Assembly: GCA_050246945.1 (NCBI GenBank)
Contig: JBFWVC010000016.1
Location: forward strand, 1-64,000
From: JAEUMD01 sp050246945
GTDB taxonomy: Bacteria > Pseudomonadota > Alphaproteobacteria > Rhizobiales > Hyphomicrobiaceae
Length of the DNA stretch: 64,000 bases
Reading direction: 5' to 3'
The stretch's first letter is position 1, and the number at the start of each line of letters is the position of its first letter. The notes under the pieces were generated by a model that was not told where the DNA came from, ran no database searches, and was given only the letters and a program-made list of their open reading frames with translations. A program made the position numbers and the translations under genes. This document shows, piece by piece, positions 42,317 to 52,335 of this stretch.

Positions 42317-44371
42317 CTACACCAGACCGATGGCCGTCACGACCACGTCGATGAGCTTGATGCCGGCGAACGGCACCAGGAGGCCGCCGAGACCGTAGAT
42401 CACGAGATTGCGGCGCAGCAGCGCGGCCGCGCCGACCGGACGGTACGAGACACCCTTTAGCGCGAGCGGGATCAGTGCCACGATGATGAGGGCGTTGAAG
42501 ATCACCGCGGACAGGATGGCGCTCTCCGGCGAGGTCAGCGCCATGACGTTGAGCGCCGACAGTTCCGGATAGGTTGCGACGAACAGCGCCGGGATGATGG
42601 CAAAGTATTTGGCGACGTCGTTGGCGATGGAGAAGGTTGTCAACGAGCCGCGAGTCATCAGGAGCTGCTTGCCGATCTCCGTCACCTCGATGAGCTTGGT
42701 CGGGTTCGAATCGAGATCGACCATGTTGCCGGCTTCGCGTGCCGCCTGCGTGCCCGACTGCATGGCGACGCCGACATCGGCTTGCGCCAGCGCCGGTGCA
42801 TCGTTGGTGCCATCGCCGCACATGGCTATAAGACGGCCTTTCGCCTGTTCCTGCTTGATGTAGGCGAGCTTGTCCTGCGGCGTTGCTTCCGAGATGTAGT
42901 CGTCGACGCCCGCTTCGGATGCGATCGCCGCCGCGGTCACCGGGTTGTCGCCGGTGACCATCACGGTCTTGATGCCCATCCGGCGGAGCGCCGCGAAACG
43001 CTCCTTGACGTCCGGCTTGACGACATCCTTGAGCTGAATGGCGCCGAGCAGCCTTCTACCATCGGCAACGGCGAGCGGCGTCCCGCCGGTACGTGCGATC
43101 GTCTCGACCGCATCGCGGAACGCGCGAGGGGCCTTGGCCATTTCGAGACCGGCGAATTTCAGGACGGCGTCGACGGCGCCCTTGCGGATGCTGCGCCCGT
43201 CGAGGTCGACGCCGGAAAGCCGTGTCTGAGCAGAGAACTGCACGTACCCCGGCTTCCCCGAACTTGCGGGCACGTTGTTGCTGCCGAGGCGTTTCTTCGC
43301 CAGGGCCACGATCGAGCGGCCCTCAGGCGTTTCGTCGGCCATGGAGGAGTGTAGCGATGCCTCGGCAAGCTGGTGCACAGTGACGCCCGGCACGTGTAGG
43401 AACTCCGCCGCCATGCGGTTGCCGTAGGTGATGGTGCCGGTCTTATCGAGCAGCAGCGTATCAACGTCGCCCGCTGCCTCGACCGCGCGACCCGAGGTCG
43501 CGACGACGTTGAAGCGGATCAGCCGATCCATGCCAGCGATGCCGATGGCCGACAGCAGGCCGCCGATGGTCGTCGGGATGAGAGTCACAAGCAGCGCGAC
43601 AAGCACCGTCACCGATAGATCGGTGCCGCCGTATATGGCTAGTCCCCAGAGAGTCACCACGGCGATGAGGAAGATCAGCGTCATGCCCGAAAGCAAGATG
43701 CCGAGGGCGAGCTCGTTCGGCGTCTTCTGGCGCTCCGCGCCTTCCACCAGCGCGATCATACGGTCGAGAAAGGATGATCCGCCGGTCGCGGTGACGCGCA
43801 CCTTGATCCAGTCGGAAAGAACGACGGTGCCGCCCGTTACCGCCGAGCGATCGCCGCCCGACTCGCGAATGACCGGTGCAGACTCGCCGGTGACGGCCGA
43901 CTCGTTCACCGAAGCAATGCCTTCGATCACTTCGCCATCCGCAGGAATGGTCTCGCCGGCCTCGACCATCACCACGTCGTCGACCTTCAGCTCGTGTGCC
44001 ATCACCTCGCGCCATATATCGCCGTCGCTGTTCTTGCCGGGCTCGCGGCGCCGTGCTCGCGTGTCGGTGCGGGTGCGGCGCAGGGCATCGGCTTGTGCCT
44101 TGCCGCGTCCCTCCGCCACCGCTTCGGCGAAGTTGGCGAACAGCACGGTGAACCAGAGCCACGCGGCGATCTGGCCGGTGAAGGCCGTAGCCGGTGCGCC
44201 GGTAATAATGTCGCGGACAAAGAACATCGACGCGAGTAGAGCGACGACTGCGGTCACGAACATGACCGGATTTCGGACCATTCGGCGCGGATCGAGCTTG
44301 CGAAGCGCATCGAATGCGGCGCGCTGCGCGATTCGCGCATCTAGCAGCGGAGCGGAATGTGCCTTGGACAT
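42317..44371 (-). CDS. kdpB: KdpB, P-type ATPase catalytic subunit
   Basis: 684 residues. Phosphorylated Asp-309 in LLLDKTGTITYGNR; TGES at 161-164, whose serine corresponds to the inhibitory phosphorylation site known in E. coli KdpB; hinge MCGDGTNDAPALAQADVGVA. ATP hydrolysis drives K+ import through KdpA. Eleven bases separate it from kdpC and ten from kdpA. Confidence 0.97.
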   Translation of the reverse strand: MSKAHSAPLLDARIAQRAAFDALRKLDPRRMVRNPVMFVTAVVALLASMFFVRDIITGAPATAFTGQIAAWLWFTVLFANFAEAVAEGRGKAQADALRRTRTDTRARRREPGKNSDGDIWREVMAHELKVDDVVMVEAGETIPADGEVIEGIASVNESAVTGESAPVIRESGGDRSAVTGGTVVLSDWIKVRVTATGGSSFLDRMIALVEGAERQKTPNELALGILLSGMTLIFLIAVVTLWGLAIYGGTDLSVTVLVALLVTLIPTTIGGLLSAIGIAGMDRLIRFNVVATSGRAVEAAGDVDTLLLDKTGTITYGNRMAAEFLHVPGVTVHQLAEASLHSSMADETPEGRSIVALAKKRLGSNNVPASSGKPGYVQFSAQTRLSGVDLDGRSIRKGAVDAVLKFAGLEMAKAPRAFRDAVETIARTGGTPLAVADGRRLLGAIQLKDVVKPDVKERFAALRRMGIKTVMVTGDNPVTAAAIASEAGVDDYISEATPQDKLAYIKQEQAKGRLIAMCGDGTNDAPALAQADVGVAMQSGTQAAREAGNMVDLDSNPTKLIEVTEIGKQLLMTRGSLTTFSIANDVAKYFAIIPALFVATYPELSALNVMALTSPESAILSAVIFNALIIVALIPLALKGVSYRPVGAAALLRRNLVIYGLGGLLVPFAGIKLIDVVVTAIGLV

Positions 44372-44381
44372 GAGTCGGTTC

Positions 44382-46091
44382 CTAGAAGGTCTTGCCGGCG
44401 AGCATCAGCAGGTGCTCGACGATCGGACCGAGCGACAATGCCGGAAAGAATTGCAGGCCGCCGAGGATCAGGATGACGGCGACGAGAAGCCCGACGAACA
44501 GCAGGCCATCGGTCGGGAACGTGCCGGCCGACGCGGGCGTCTTCGGCTTTGCCGCGAGTGATCCGGCAATGGCCAACACCGGGATGACGTAGGCGAAGCG
44601 GCCGACCAGCATGGCGATGCCGAGCGTCGTATTGAACCACGTCGTATTGGCGTTGAACCCGGCGAAGGCCGAGCCGTTGTTTCCGGCCGCGGACGTATAG
44701 GCGTAAAGGACTTCCGAGAGCCCGTGCGGCCCATTGTTGGCAAGGCTCTCCGGCGCGCCGGGCATCAGCACCGCCGCCGACGTGAAGCCGAGGATTGCCA
44801 GCGGCAGCACCAGCACGGCCAGCATGGCGAGCTTCATTTCGCGGGCCTCGATCTTCTTACCGAGGTATTCGGGTGTGCGTCCGACCATGAGGCCGGCGAC
44901 GAACACCGTGAGGATCGCCATCACGATCATGCCGTAGAGACCGGAGCCGACGCCGCCGGGCAGGATCTCGCCGAGCTGAATGAGAAACATCGGCACGAGG
45001 CCGCCGAGCGGCGTCAGCGAATCGTGCATGGCGTTGACAGCACCGCACGAGAGGCCCGCCGTCACGACGGCATAGAGGGCGGACAGGGTCACGCCGAAGC
45101 GCAGCTCCTTGCCTTCCATGTTGCCGGCGCCCGCCTCGACGCCGAGCTCCGACAGCAGCGGATTGCCGGACGCCTCCGCCGCGTACACCGCGACTACGCC
45201 CGCAACGAGCAGCACACCGATCGCGGCGAGGATCGCGTAACCCTGACGCGGATCACCGACCATGCGTCCGAATGTGAAGGTGAGTGCCGTCGAGATCAGC
45301 AGCATGCTCCAGATCGACAGCAGGTTCGACCATGTGTCGGGGTTCTCGAAGGGGTGCGCTGCATTGGCGTTGAAGAAACCGCCGCCGTTGGTGCCGAGTT
45401 GCTTGATGGCCTCCTGGCTGGCGACCGGGCCGAGCGCGATCGTCTGCCGGGCGCCTTCGAGGGTGGTCGCCTCCACGCTTCCCGAGAGAGTTTGCGGCAC
45501 GCCCGTCAGCGCAAAGGCGATCGCGAGGACGATCGACAGCGGCAGCAGCACGTACAGCGTCGCTCGCGTCAGATCGACCCAGAAGTTGCCGATGGTGGCG
45601 GAGCCGCCGCGCGAGAGTGCGCGCGTAACGGCGATAGCAAGCGCGATGCCGGTCGCGGCCGAGACGAAGTTCTGCACGGTGAGGCCCATCATCTGCACGA
45701 GATGGCTCATGGTCGTTTCGCCGCCGTAGGCCTGCCAGTTCGTATTCGTGACGAAGCTGACCGCGGTATTGAAGGCCAGATCGGGCGGGACGGCGCCGAA
45801 GCCTTGCGGATTGAGCGGCAGCAACGCCTGCAGCCGCATCAGCCCGTAGAGTACGAAGAAACCCGCGGCGTTGAAGGCCAACATCGCGAGCGCATAACCG
45901 AGCCAGCCCTGTTCGCGCCTCGTGTTTACGCCGGCGGTCGTGTAGAAGGCGCGCTCGATCGAGCGCAGGAAGCCTGTGCCGGGCATCGGCTGCCCCTCGA
46001 AGACGCAGGCCATGTAGAGGCCGAGCGGTCGCGCGGCGACGATCGTCAGCGCGAGAACGGCTGCGATCTGCAGCCAACCCTGAACGGTCAT
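44382..46091 (-). CDS. kdpA: KdpA, K+-binding channel-like subunit
   Basis: 569 residues with ten or so membrane helices and the four pore-loop repeats of the SKT superfamily: VSFVTNTNWQAYGGE, LGTNGGGFFNANAAHPFENP, NAMHDSLTPLGG and SAAGNNGSAFAGFNANTTWF. Start and family length agree (about 560). Selects and binds K+ in the KdpFABC complex. Confidence 0.97.
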   Translation of the reverse strand: MTVQGWLQIAAVLALTIVAARPLGLYMACVFEGQPMPGTGFLRSIERAFYTTAGVNTRREQGWLGYALAMLAFNAAGFFVLYGLMRLQALLPLNPQGFGAVPPDLAFNTAVSFVTNTNWQAYGGETTMSHLVQMMGLTVQNFVSAATGIALAIAVTRALSRGGSATIGNFWVDLTRATLYVLLPLSIVLAIAFALTGVPQTLSGSVEATTLEGARQTIALGPVASQEAIKQLGTNGGGFFNANAAHPFENPDTWSNLLSIWSMLLISTALTFTFGRMVGDPRQGYAILAAIGVLLVAGVVAVYAAEASGNPLLSELGVEAGAGNMEGKELRFGVTLSALYAVVTAGLSCGAVNAMHDSLTPLGGLVPMFLIQLGEILPGGVGSGLYGMIVMAILTVFVAGLMVGRTPEYLGKKIEAREMKLAMLAVLVLPLAILGFTSAAVLMPGAPESLANNGPHGLSEVLYAYTSAAGNNGSAFAGFNANTTWFNTTLGIAMLVGRFAYVIPVLAIAGSLAAKPKTPASAGTFPTDGLLFVGLLVAVILILGGLQFFPALSLGPIVEHLLMLAGKTF

Positions 46092-46106
46092 GAAGCACCT
46101 TCAACG

Positions 46107-46193
46107 TCAGAATTCTTCGGGCTTGATCAGCGTGTAGACGAGGTACACGCCGACTGCGATCGCGACCGCGAGTCCGATGAGCGGTTCAAGCAT
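46107..46193 (-). CDS. kdpF: KdpF small subunit
   Basis: 28 residues: MLEPLIGLAVAIAVGVYLVY then TLIKPEEF. The YLVYTLIKPEEF ending is the hallmark of KdpF, the single-helix peptide that stabilises the complex at the KdpA surface. Fifteen bases upstream of kdpA. Confidence 0.95.
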   Translation of the reverse strand: MLEPLIGLAVAIAVGVYLVYTLIKPEEF

Positions 46194-46202
46194 CGCAGCA
46201 CC

Positions 46203-46286
46203 TCACAGCCTGCTGCACAGGTTTGCGTAGAAGCCGAGCAGGCCGAAGCCGCCGAGTCCGAGCAAAAGGAAGACGATGTCGAGCAT
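46203..46286 (-). CDS. Small membrane peptide preceding kdpF
   Basis: 27 residues, MLDIVFLLLGLGGFGLLGFY then ANLCSRL. A single hydrophobic helix with Asp near the N-terminus and a Y-x-x-x-C-x-R-L ending. I recall similarly shaped peptides ahead of kdpF in other proteobacterial kdp operons. It ends nine bases before kdpF and shares its strand. GGTGA lies six bases before the ATG. Function unknown; a second accessory peptide of the Kdp complex is inferred. Confidence 0.6.
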   Translation of the reverse strand: MLDIVFLLLGLGGFGLLGFYANLCSRL

Positions 46287-46803
46287 TTCAGTCACCAGGG
46301 TGATTGCGACTGAGCCGATGATGGGCGCTCGCGCATAAGCATTCGATTGGGAATGCCTCGCGCGCGCATAAAGACCGCATAAGGACGCGACCTCGGCACG
46401 TCCGCCCCTTTGAACAGACCGGACGTCCATCAAAATCGGATGGTCGACTGCAAGTGGCCCGAGGCCGACGTTAGCATCGCTCGGGCAAGCGTCTGCAATC
46501 GGATTCGAAGCAGACCATTTGGCTGTCTGGTGGAAACTTCCGAAGGGTAAGCGGAAGTAACGCGCGCCGGTCGCGAACGTCGATCAAGACCCGGAGGTAG
46601 CATCGTGCCGCGACACAATATTCATGCCGCAAAGACGCCGCACAACCGGTGCCTCAGCAATTCTGCCGCCACGTTGTGTCAATTTGCACACGATGCGAAC
46701 GCCCGGTCGCGTCGCCAAGATGCCTCTCCCGATTTTTGTGGCGGAAGCTCAATTGGCCACTGCGCCGCGCTCACTTTGCGACGACTCCATAGGCAGGACA
46801 GAG
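46287..46803. other. Promoter-side region of the kdp operon
   Basis: About 520 bases between the kdp operon and the 3' end of the molybdopterin oxidoreductase. The KdpE-regulated promoter should be near its left end; I could not identify its site. No gene seen. Confidence 0.4.
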
Positions 46804-48930
46804 TCAGTTGGTCCTGCTGACTTGAACGAGGTTGTCCGAGAATGAGGGGGCGTGCCCCATATCGGTGAACTCGGCAGAGCTGATCGAATTAACCGTGCCG
46901 GCATTGAGCTGGCGCCAATAGCCGAGCGTCGCCACGACAATGCCCGGATTGACGTCGTCAGAGATACGCGCCACGCCTCTGAACGCGCCGCGCATGTTGG
47001 CAACCTTCACCCGGTCGCCATCGACGATACCGCGCGAGTCAGCATCCACCTTGTGTATCAACACAAACTGCTCGCCCTGGCCTTTGATCTTGTGCTCCAT
47101 GTTGGCGTAACACGAGTTGAGAAAGCCGTGGCTCTTTGGCGAGACGATATTGAGCGGGAATTTCTCTGCAAGTAGGGGGTTGCTGGCAGGCGATTCCCGC
47201 GGCGGCGTGTAGTCGGGCAGCGGATCAATCGGCTCGCCGGGCTGAAAGCCTTCATACATTTGCCGGAATGGTCCCGCGACGAAGTTTGTCGCATTTGGCA
47301 CTTCAAGCATGCACTTGCCGCTCGCAGTCGGAAAGTTGCCTTCCCTGTGCGGTGCACGGTCGTCTTTCGTGCCGACTTTCAGTCGCGCAAAGCCGTGCTC
47401 GCGCAAGTACTCCAAATCGATCCCATCACAAGCTGGTGAATCCCAGTCGACATAATGTTTCAGGCACTCTGAGTCCGACCACTTGAAGTTCTCTTCTTCG
47501 AAGCCCAGACGGGCGGCGAGGCGCCGAAAGATCTCGTTATTGGGAATGGCCTCGCCGGGAGATTCGGCACATTTGGCGTTATAGGTCAGATAGAGGTGCC
47601 CCCACGATAAGATCATGTCCTCCATCTCCGCTCCCATCGATGCGGGCAGAACGATATCGGCGTACGATGCGGTATCTGAAATGAAATGCTCGGCCGAAAC
47701 GAGGAACAGATCTTCGCGTTTCAGTCCTTCAACGATCTTGTCTGTTTCCGGCGCCTGGGTGACAGGATTGGAGTTCCAGCACATCATCGACTTGATCGGC
47801 ACCTTCAAATCAAGTTCGCCCAGCAGTGCTCGGCCAATTTGAAGGTTGTTGACCACCTGCGTACCTTCCGGAATGAGATCTGGGCGGCAGATGACGTCAA
47901 ACTTGTAGGGATGTTCCCAGACCGGGAACTGCGTGATGCCGCCGCCAACGTGTCGCCACGCACCCGTTAAAGCCGGGATGCAGGTCACCGCGCGAATGGT
48001 CTGGCCTCCGCCGTGGTGACGCTCAAGTGCAACGCCGATGCGGATTGCCGCCGGCTGGGTCGTCGCGAGTTCACGCGCTAGCCTGCGGATATCGTCAGCC
48101 GCAATTCCGGTGATCCCGGAAGCCCACTCAGGCGTGCGGGACGCGGCACGCTCTTTCAAAGCCGCGAAGCCCGTGGTGTAGTTATCGACGTACTCCTGAT
48201 CGACTAGGCCCTGCTGGATGATTGAATTGATGAGGGCCATAGCAAGCGCCCCATCGGTTCCCGGCTTTGGACAAATATGCCAATCCGCCTCTTTCGCCGT
48301 CCGCGACCTATAGGCATCAATGACGACAACCTTGGCGCCGGCCTTCTGTGCCTCTTTGACGATAGCCCAGTGATGCAGGTTGGTGGAAACCGAGTTGCAC
48401 GCCCAGATCACGATATACTTCGAATGGATGTAGCTCTCCGGATCGACACCCGCTGTCGGACCGAGCGTCAAAAGCCAGGCCGTGCACGAACCTTCACCGC
48501 AGAAAGTTCGCTCCATGACAGTTGCGCCAAGACGGTTGAAGAACGCATCCCCGCCATTGAGGCCGTGCACCAATCCTTGGTGTCCAAGGTAGCTGTAGGG
48601 CGCAATGGCTTCTGGCCCGTGCTCGACGATAATTTCCTTCCAACGCGTGACGATCTCATCGAGCGCCTGATCCCAGCTGATGCGTTCGAATTGTTTGGAC
48701 CCCTTTGGTCCGGTCCGCCGCAACGGATAAAGCACACGATCAGGATGGTAGTGGCGCGCTTCGTAGTCCTTGAGCTTTACACACAGACCGCCGCGCGTCA
48801 TGGGATGATCGGGATTGCCGCGCACCCCCTGCAGCTTGCCGCCCTCCACATCGAACAACATCGAGCATGTATCGGGGCAGTCGTGCGGGCAGCCGCCAAA
48901 AAAGGTCGTCTTCGAGACACGCTCGTTCAT
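46804..48930 (-). CDS. Molybdopterin-dependent oxidoreductase (DMSO-reductase family)
   Basis: 708 residues. The N-terminal 4Fe-4S site is Cys-14, Cys-18, Cys-22 and Cys-50 (GGCPHDCPDTCSML; GGLCVKLKDYE). Next come DRVLYPLRRTG, the bis-MGD domains (YSYLGHQGLVHGLNGGDAFF; FISDTASYADIVLPASM; CWNSNPVTQAPETDKI) and the C-terminal MopB-type barrel (LNIVSPKSHGFLNSCYANME; VDGDRVKVANMRG). No Tat twin-arginine leader, electron-transfer subunit or chaperone is adjacent, so it is probably cytoplasmic and works with a separate partner. The substrate is unknown. Confidence 0.9.
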   Translation of the reverse strand: MNERVSKTTFFGGCPHDCPDTCSMLFDVEGGKLQGVRGNPDHPMTRGGLCVKLKDYEARHYHPDRVLYPLRRTGPKGSKQFERISWDQALDEIVTRWKEIIVEHGPEAIAPYSYLGHQGLVHGLNGGDAFFNRLGATVMERTFCGEGSCTAWLLTLGPTAGVDPESYIHSKYIVIWACNSVSTNLHHWAIVKEAQKAGAKVVVIDAYRSRTAKEADWHICPKPGTDGALAMALINSIIQQGLVDQEYVDNYTTGFAALKERAASRTPEWASGITGIAADDIRRLARELATTQPAAIRIGVALERHHGGGQTIRAVTCIPALTGAWRHVGGGITQFPVWEHPYKFDVICRPDLIPEGTQVVNNLQIGRALLGELDLKVPIKSMMCWNSNPVTQAPETDKIVEGLKREDLFLVSAEHFISDTASYADIVLPASMGAEMEDMILSWGHLYLTYNAKCAESPGEAIPNNEIFRRLAARLGFEEENFKWSDSECLKHYVDWDSPACDGIDLEYLREHGFARLKVGTKDDRAPHREGNFPTASGKCMLEVPNATNFVAGPFRQMYEGFQPGEPIDPLPDYTPPRESPASNPLLAEKFPLNIVSPKSHGFLNSCYANMEHKIKGQGEQFVLIHKVDADSRGIVDGDRVKVANMRGAFRGVARISDDVNPGIVVATLGYWRQLNAGTVNSISSAEFTDMGHAPSFSDNLVQVSRTN

Positions 48931-49450
48931 GGGTTTTCTCCCTCATTCTTGTCTTTGGTTCTGCGAGCAGGGTGCCATCGGCCTCGACAGTAAAACCCAA
49001 CTGCGGTGATCGGGAAAGAAGAATCAATTTGTGAATTAGGAGGCTGGACGTGTTTAGACGGACCGGGGTCCGCTTTGATTTGCTTCGCGCGGCAGAACAA
49101 CCTGCTCTGGTTATCAATGTCGGCCAACAAGCTGCCATCCGGTGCCAGCATGCCAGTTGCGCCGCGGCAATGGTTGAGAGGCCACCGTTACACATCGGTC
49201 AGGATAGGCGAGTTCACTTGTCGTGAGGTCTATGAGCCACATTGACCGCTCCGGCCCTTTGCTGTCGACCAGACCACCACAGCAGATCGTCAGCTCACGA
49301 GGGGAAAGCGGACCTTGAATGCGCCCGATGACAGCTGTGCGAGTCTAGCCGTCTCCGATGCGGGCGCGGTCGCACAGACGGCGCGCTGAAGCATCAGCAT
49401 GGCAATTCCCCATACTCGTGAGACGCCCAGGACGGGGAGCGCCTGTCGCC
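48931..49450. other. Intergenic region, no gene recognised
   Basis: About 520 bases upstream of the oxidoreductase and downstream of the deacetylase. Frames are short and unlike proteins. No RNA signature seen. Confidence 0.4.
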
Positions 49451-50320
49451 TCAAGGGTTCGATTTGATCGTCTTGACGACGCTCGACGTCGGCCGGCTGG
49501 AAAGCGCTGACGGAAGGCCCTTGACGGCATCGGTAAGCATCTCGTCGTACTTGGCAAGTGTCGTTACCGGTTCCTTGGGCGTCAGGTGGACGATGCGGTA
49601 GCCCTTGTCCTTGAGCGCCTTCAGCAGATTGGGCAGCGCCTTGGCCGTTGCGGGCTGGATGTCGTGCATCAGGATGATGCCCTTGCCGTTCTTCTCGAGC
49701 TTCTTCAACACGCTCTTCACGATGTTGGCGGGCGCCTGAACCTTAAAGTCGAAGCTGTCGATATCGGTCGAGAAGATGGCGACATTGCGCGAGGCGAGAT
49801 GCTCGAGCGTGGGGATCGAATGTCGTAGGAAGGGGTAGCGGAAGAACGGAGCGGTGCCCGTGCCCGCGGCGCGCTTGACGGCGGAGAAGCCGCGCTCGAT
49901 CTCGCTGATCGCGTCCTCCTTCTTGGCCTTGGCAAGATCAATGTGGTTGAAGGTGTGGGAACCCACAGTATGGCCATGGCTCAGAACCTCGCGCAGCACT
50001 TCGGGATAGCCGACCGCCAGTTTGCCGACGGGAAAGAAAGTGGCCTTGACGCACTGCTCCTCCAGCGCCTTGAGGATGGTGCGCGTATGGCTGGGAAGCG
50101 GCCCGTCGTCGAACGTCAGCACGACTTCACCGGCCTCGAGGAAATCATGCGCCTTGTAATGCTCGAAGCCAAATCCCGGACCGCCGGTCGTGTCGATCTG
50201 GACCGTGCGCGACACGCCAAGCCCTTCAGCGTTGCCCGGGCAAGGCGCCGCGTTGGCGGAGGAGGGCAGTGCTGCGACGGCAAGTGTGGCTGCGATGAGT
50301 AAGGCCAAACGGCGCAACAT
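49451..50320 (-). CDS. Secreted polysaccharide deacetylase (NodB-like)
   Basis: 289 residues from ATG 50320, preceded by an excellent AGGAGG. Signal peptide cleaved near residue 24 (PSSANA). The NodB domain shows Asp-71/Asp-72 (LTFDDGP), metal-binding His-122 and His-126 (SHTFNH), FFRYPFLRHS and ILMHDIQ, so the metal site is complete. Carbohydrate-esterase-4 enzymes deacetylate chitin, peptidoglycan or exopolysaccharide; which one is not evident. Stands alone. Confidence 0.92.
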   Translation of the reverse strand: MLRRLALLIAATLAVAALPSSANAAPCPGNAEGLGVSRTVQIDTTGGPGFGFEHYKAHDFLEAGEVVLTFDDGPLPSHTRTILKALEEQCVKATFFPVGKLAVGYPEVLREVLSHGHTVGSHTFNHIDLAKAKKEDAISEIERGFSAVKRAAGTGTAPFFRYPFLRHSIPTLEHLASRNVAIFSTDIDSFDFKVQAPANIVKSVLKKLEKNGKGIILMHDIQPATAKALPNLLKALKDKGYRIVHLTPKEPVTTLAKYDEMLTDAVKGLPSALSSRPTSSVVKTIKSNP

Positions 50321-51075
50321 GAATAGACCTCCTGGGAGTTTCGACCCGACCCAGAGCACCATGTGCTCTGCACAAGCGTTTCAAACATGGTTAACCATTA
50401 CAGATGTCTTTGTGCGGCCCCCGGAGAGGATCGTCAATCGCAGGAGCACAATTTTGCGGCTGTCGCCGGAAGCCAGATTGTTCGGCAGTCTCCGGACGAA
50501 TTTTGTTTTCATGTGGACAATTTAGAGAGATCGTTTCCTTCGCGAGCCCGCTCCAGCCCTCGCCTGCCCGCATGAGCCCAGAGGGCTGATTCAGAGCTCC
50601 TGGACAAGGCCACAGCTGCCGCCAATCGATGTTTGGCGGAGCACGATGGCGCGCGCCTTGCGGAGGGAACTATGACGAAAATCAAGCCGCGGCGGCTGAC
50701 GGAAGGATTCATTGCGAGCCTGCTGACCCTGCCCCCAACGGGTACTCATTCATAAGTTAGTCTTGTTCGCGGTTCGTCCTCGTTGGTCTCCTATGCAAAC
50801 TCGACCGGTGAGGTTCGCCGTCATGAAACCAGAAAAGCGCGGGCAAAATTCTCCGGCCGCCGCCGTGCTCTTGCTACCCCATCGGTCCCCTCGTGACGCT
50901 CGGACTGGCCAACATGTTGGACGGGATGGCGTATTCGGGCAGGAGCATAATTCTGATGAGATTGGGAACATCCAACGCTGAGCGCTGTTAGATTTCGGTG
51001 CGAAGGGGACAGTGCTCAATTGGGAAGGGGCGGTACGGGCTGCGGTTTGCCTCAGACTCCGCCGGTGGCCAGGTC
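50321..51075. other. Longest gene-free interval of segment 2
   Basis: 755 bases upstream of the deacetylase and downstream of an alpha/beta hydrolase. Only short, overlapping frames are present. I see no tRNA, repeat or recognisable relic. Confidence 0.4.
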
Positions 51076-52083
51076 TCACTTCAGCAGGCCAGCGAGATCA
51101 AGCGCCTGTGCCCCTGCAGCCGTCTTGTACCAGCCGTGCACTTCGGCGCCGTCTGGGATCAGCGGCGTGGCATCATGTAAATCAACGTTAGCCGGAAGCG
51201 GCAGCGCACCAGACGCACCAGTGGCACCGAGGCGGGAGCCGAAGTTCATGGTGGTCGACAGCACGCGCAGGACCAAATCACTTGGCGAGTAGAAGATGTC
51301 AAAGCGTGTTCCTGCGAATTTGGGCGACCGGAGCCTCGGTTCGTCCCAAAGCGTCCCTTTGACGTCGGGTGCCAGCATAATGACCTCATTTACCGTCGCC
51401 GCAGCATCCGGGTACGCGAGGAAGGTCTGGGCGATGACATAGCAGCCCATTGAATGCCCGGCGAGGGCAATGCTTTTGGCACCCGAAGCCGATAGTACAC
51501 CGATAAGTGCTGACAACCCCTTGGCGCCGCTGCTCGAGGCGTACATCCGGTCGACCCGGTAAGAGCTGGCTGGCCATTGTGCGGCGGGGTCGCGACCGGG
51601 GACGCCGGAATTCAGCGCGATAAGACCACGTGCCTGCTTGCGCGACTCGCTGCGTTGGAGCGCGCGGTCGAAGTTAGGATCGACGCTGGTCCAGTCGTAG
51701 ATGACGAGGCGCCGATCGGTGGTATGAGCGAGATGGGCAGCGAGATCCGCGAAGTATGTTGCCACCCGCTGTTCCGGCGCTTCGTGACCGTGGACGAGGA
51801 TAACGTAGCGCGCATCCCTTGTGAGCGGGGGCGCCGGCGAGGAGTTGAGGTCTATTTTGCCGGCGGTAGTGGAGACGAGCCACTTGAGCCCGGCTGGCTC
51901 AGGAAGCCGGGAACTGGCGTAGAAGACACCAGGCTCGAGAGCGACGCCCTCATAGTGCTGCTCAGGCGGCTCAGGCAGGAACTGGAAAGCCAAACCCGCC
52001 ACGACCAGCAGCAGGAGGAGGATCATACCGGTAATCGAAGAACCCTTCACTCGGCCCTTGGTGTCAGAGGAGACCACGACCAA
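51076..52083 (-). CDS. Membrane-anchored alpha/beta hydrolase (DUF900-type)
   Basis: 335 residues. One N-terminal membrane helix (ITGMILLLLLVVAGLAFQFL). The hydrolase core has the oxyanion-side HGH (98-100, YVILVHGHE), a DUF900-type segment (VIYDWTSVDPNFDRALQRSE) and nucleophile Ser-211 in AGHSMGCY. A likely acidic residue lies in SPSDLVL and a C-terminal histidine in DGAEVHGWY. Substrate unknown; probably an esterase facing the periplasm. Confidence 0.8.
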   Translation of the reverse strand: MVVVSSDTKGRVKGSSITGMILLLLLVVAGLAFQFLPEPPEQHYEGVALEPGVFYASSRLPEPAGLKWLVSTTAGKIDLNSSPAPPLTRDARYVILVHGHEAPEQRVATYFADLAAHLAHTTDRRLVIYDWTSVDPNFDRALQRSESRKQARGLIALNSGVPGRDPAAQWPASSYRVDRMYASSSGAKGLSALIGVLSASGAKSIALAGHSMGCYVIAQTFLAYPDAAATVNEVIMLAPDVKGTLWDEPRLRSPKFAGTRFDIFYSPSDLVLRVLSTTMNFGSRLGATGASGALPLPANVDLHDATPLIPDGAEVHGWYKTAAGAQALDLAGLLK

Positions 52084-52335
52084 TCCTTCCTCCCAGGACG
52101 TCCCACTGCCAGCCGGCGCTTTTTGCGCTGGGTGAGGTCACCAGGGCGGCGACTCAGCAAAACAAACTGCGCAGCAACGGCAACCCTCGATCGATGAATG
52201 CCCCCGATGCTGAAATACTATAGCTCAAATTCCCTCCACTTCAGAACATCCTGTCTTGGAGAGCGGCGGGGACCCTGCAATTCCAGCTTGAGGTAGTGGT
52301 CGCTCTGGTCCTTCAGAAAAACATGACTTTTTCTA

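Noticed and set aside
44724..46313. 529-residue open frame on the plus strand opposite kdpA
   Set aside because: Arg/His/Asp-rich shadow of kdpA; no domain and the opposite strand is an unambiguous full-length KdpA.
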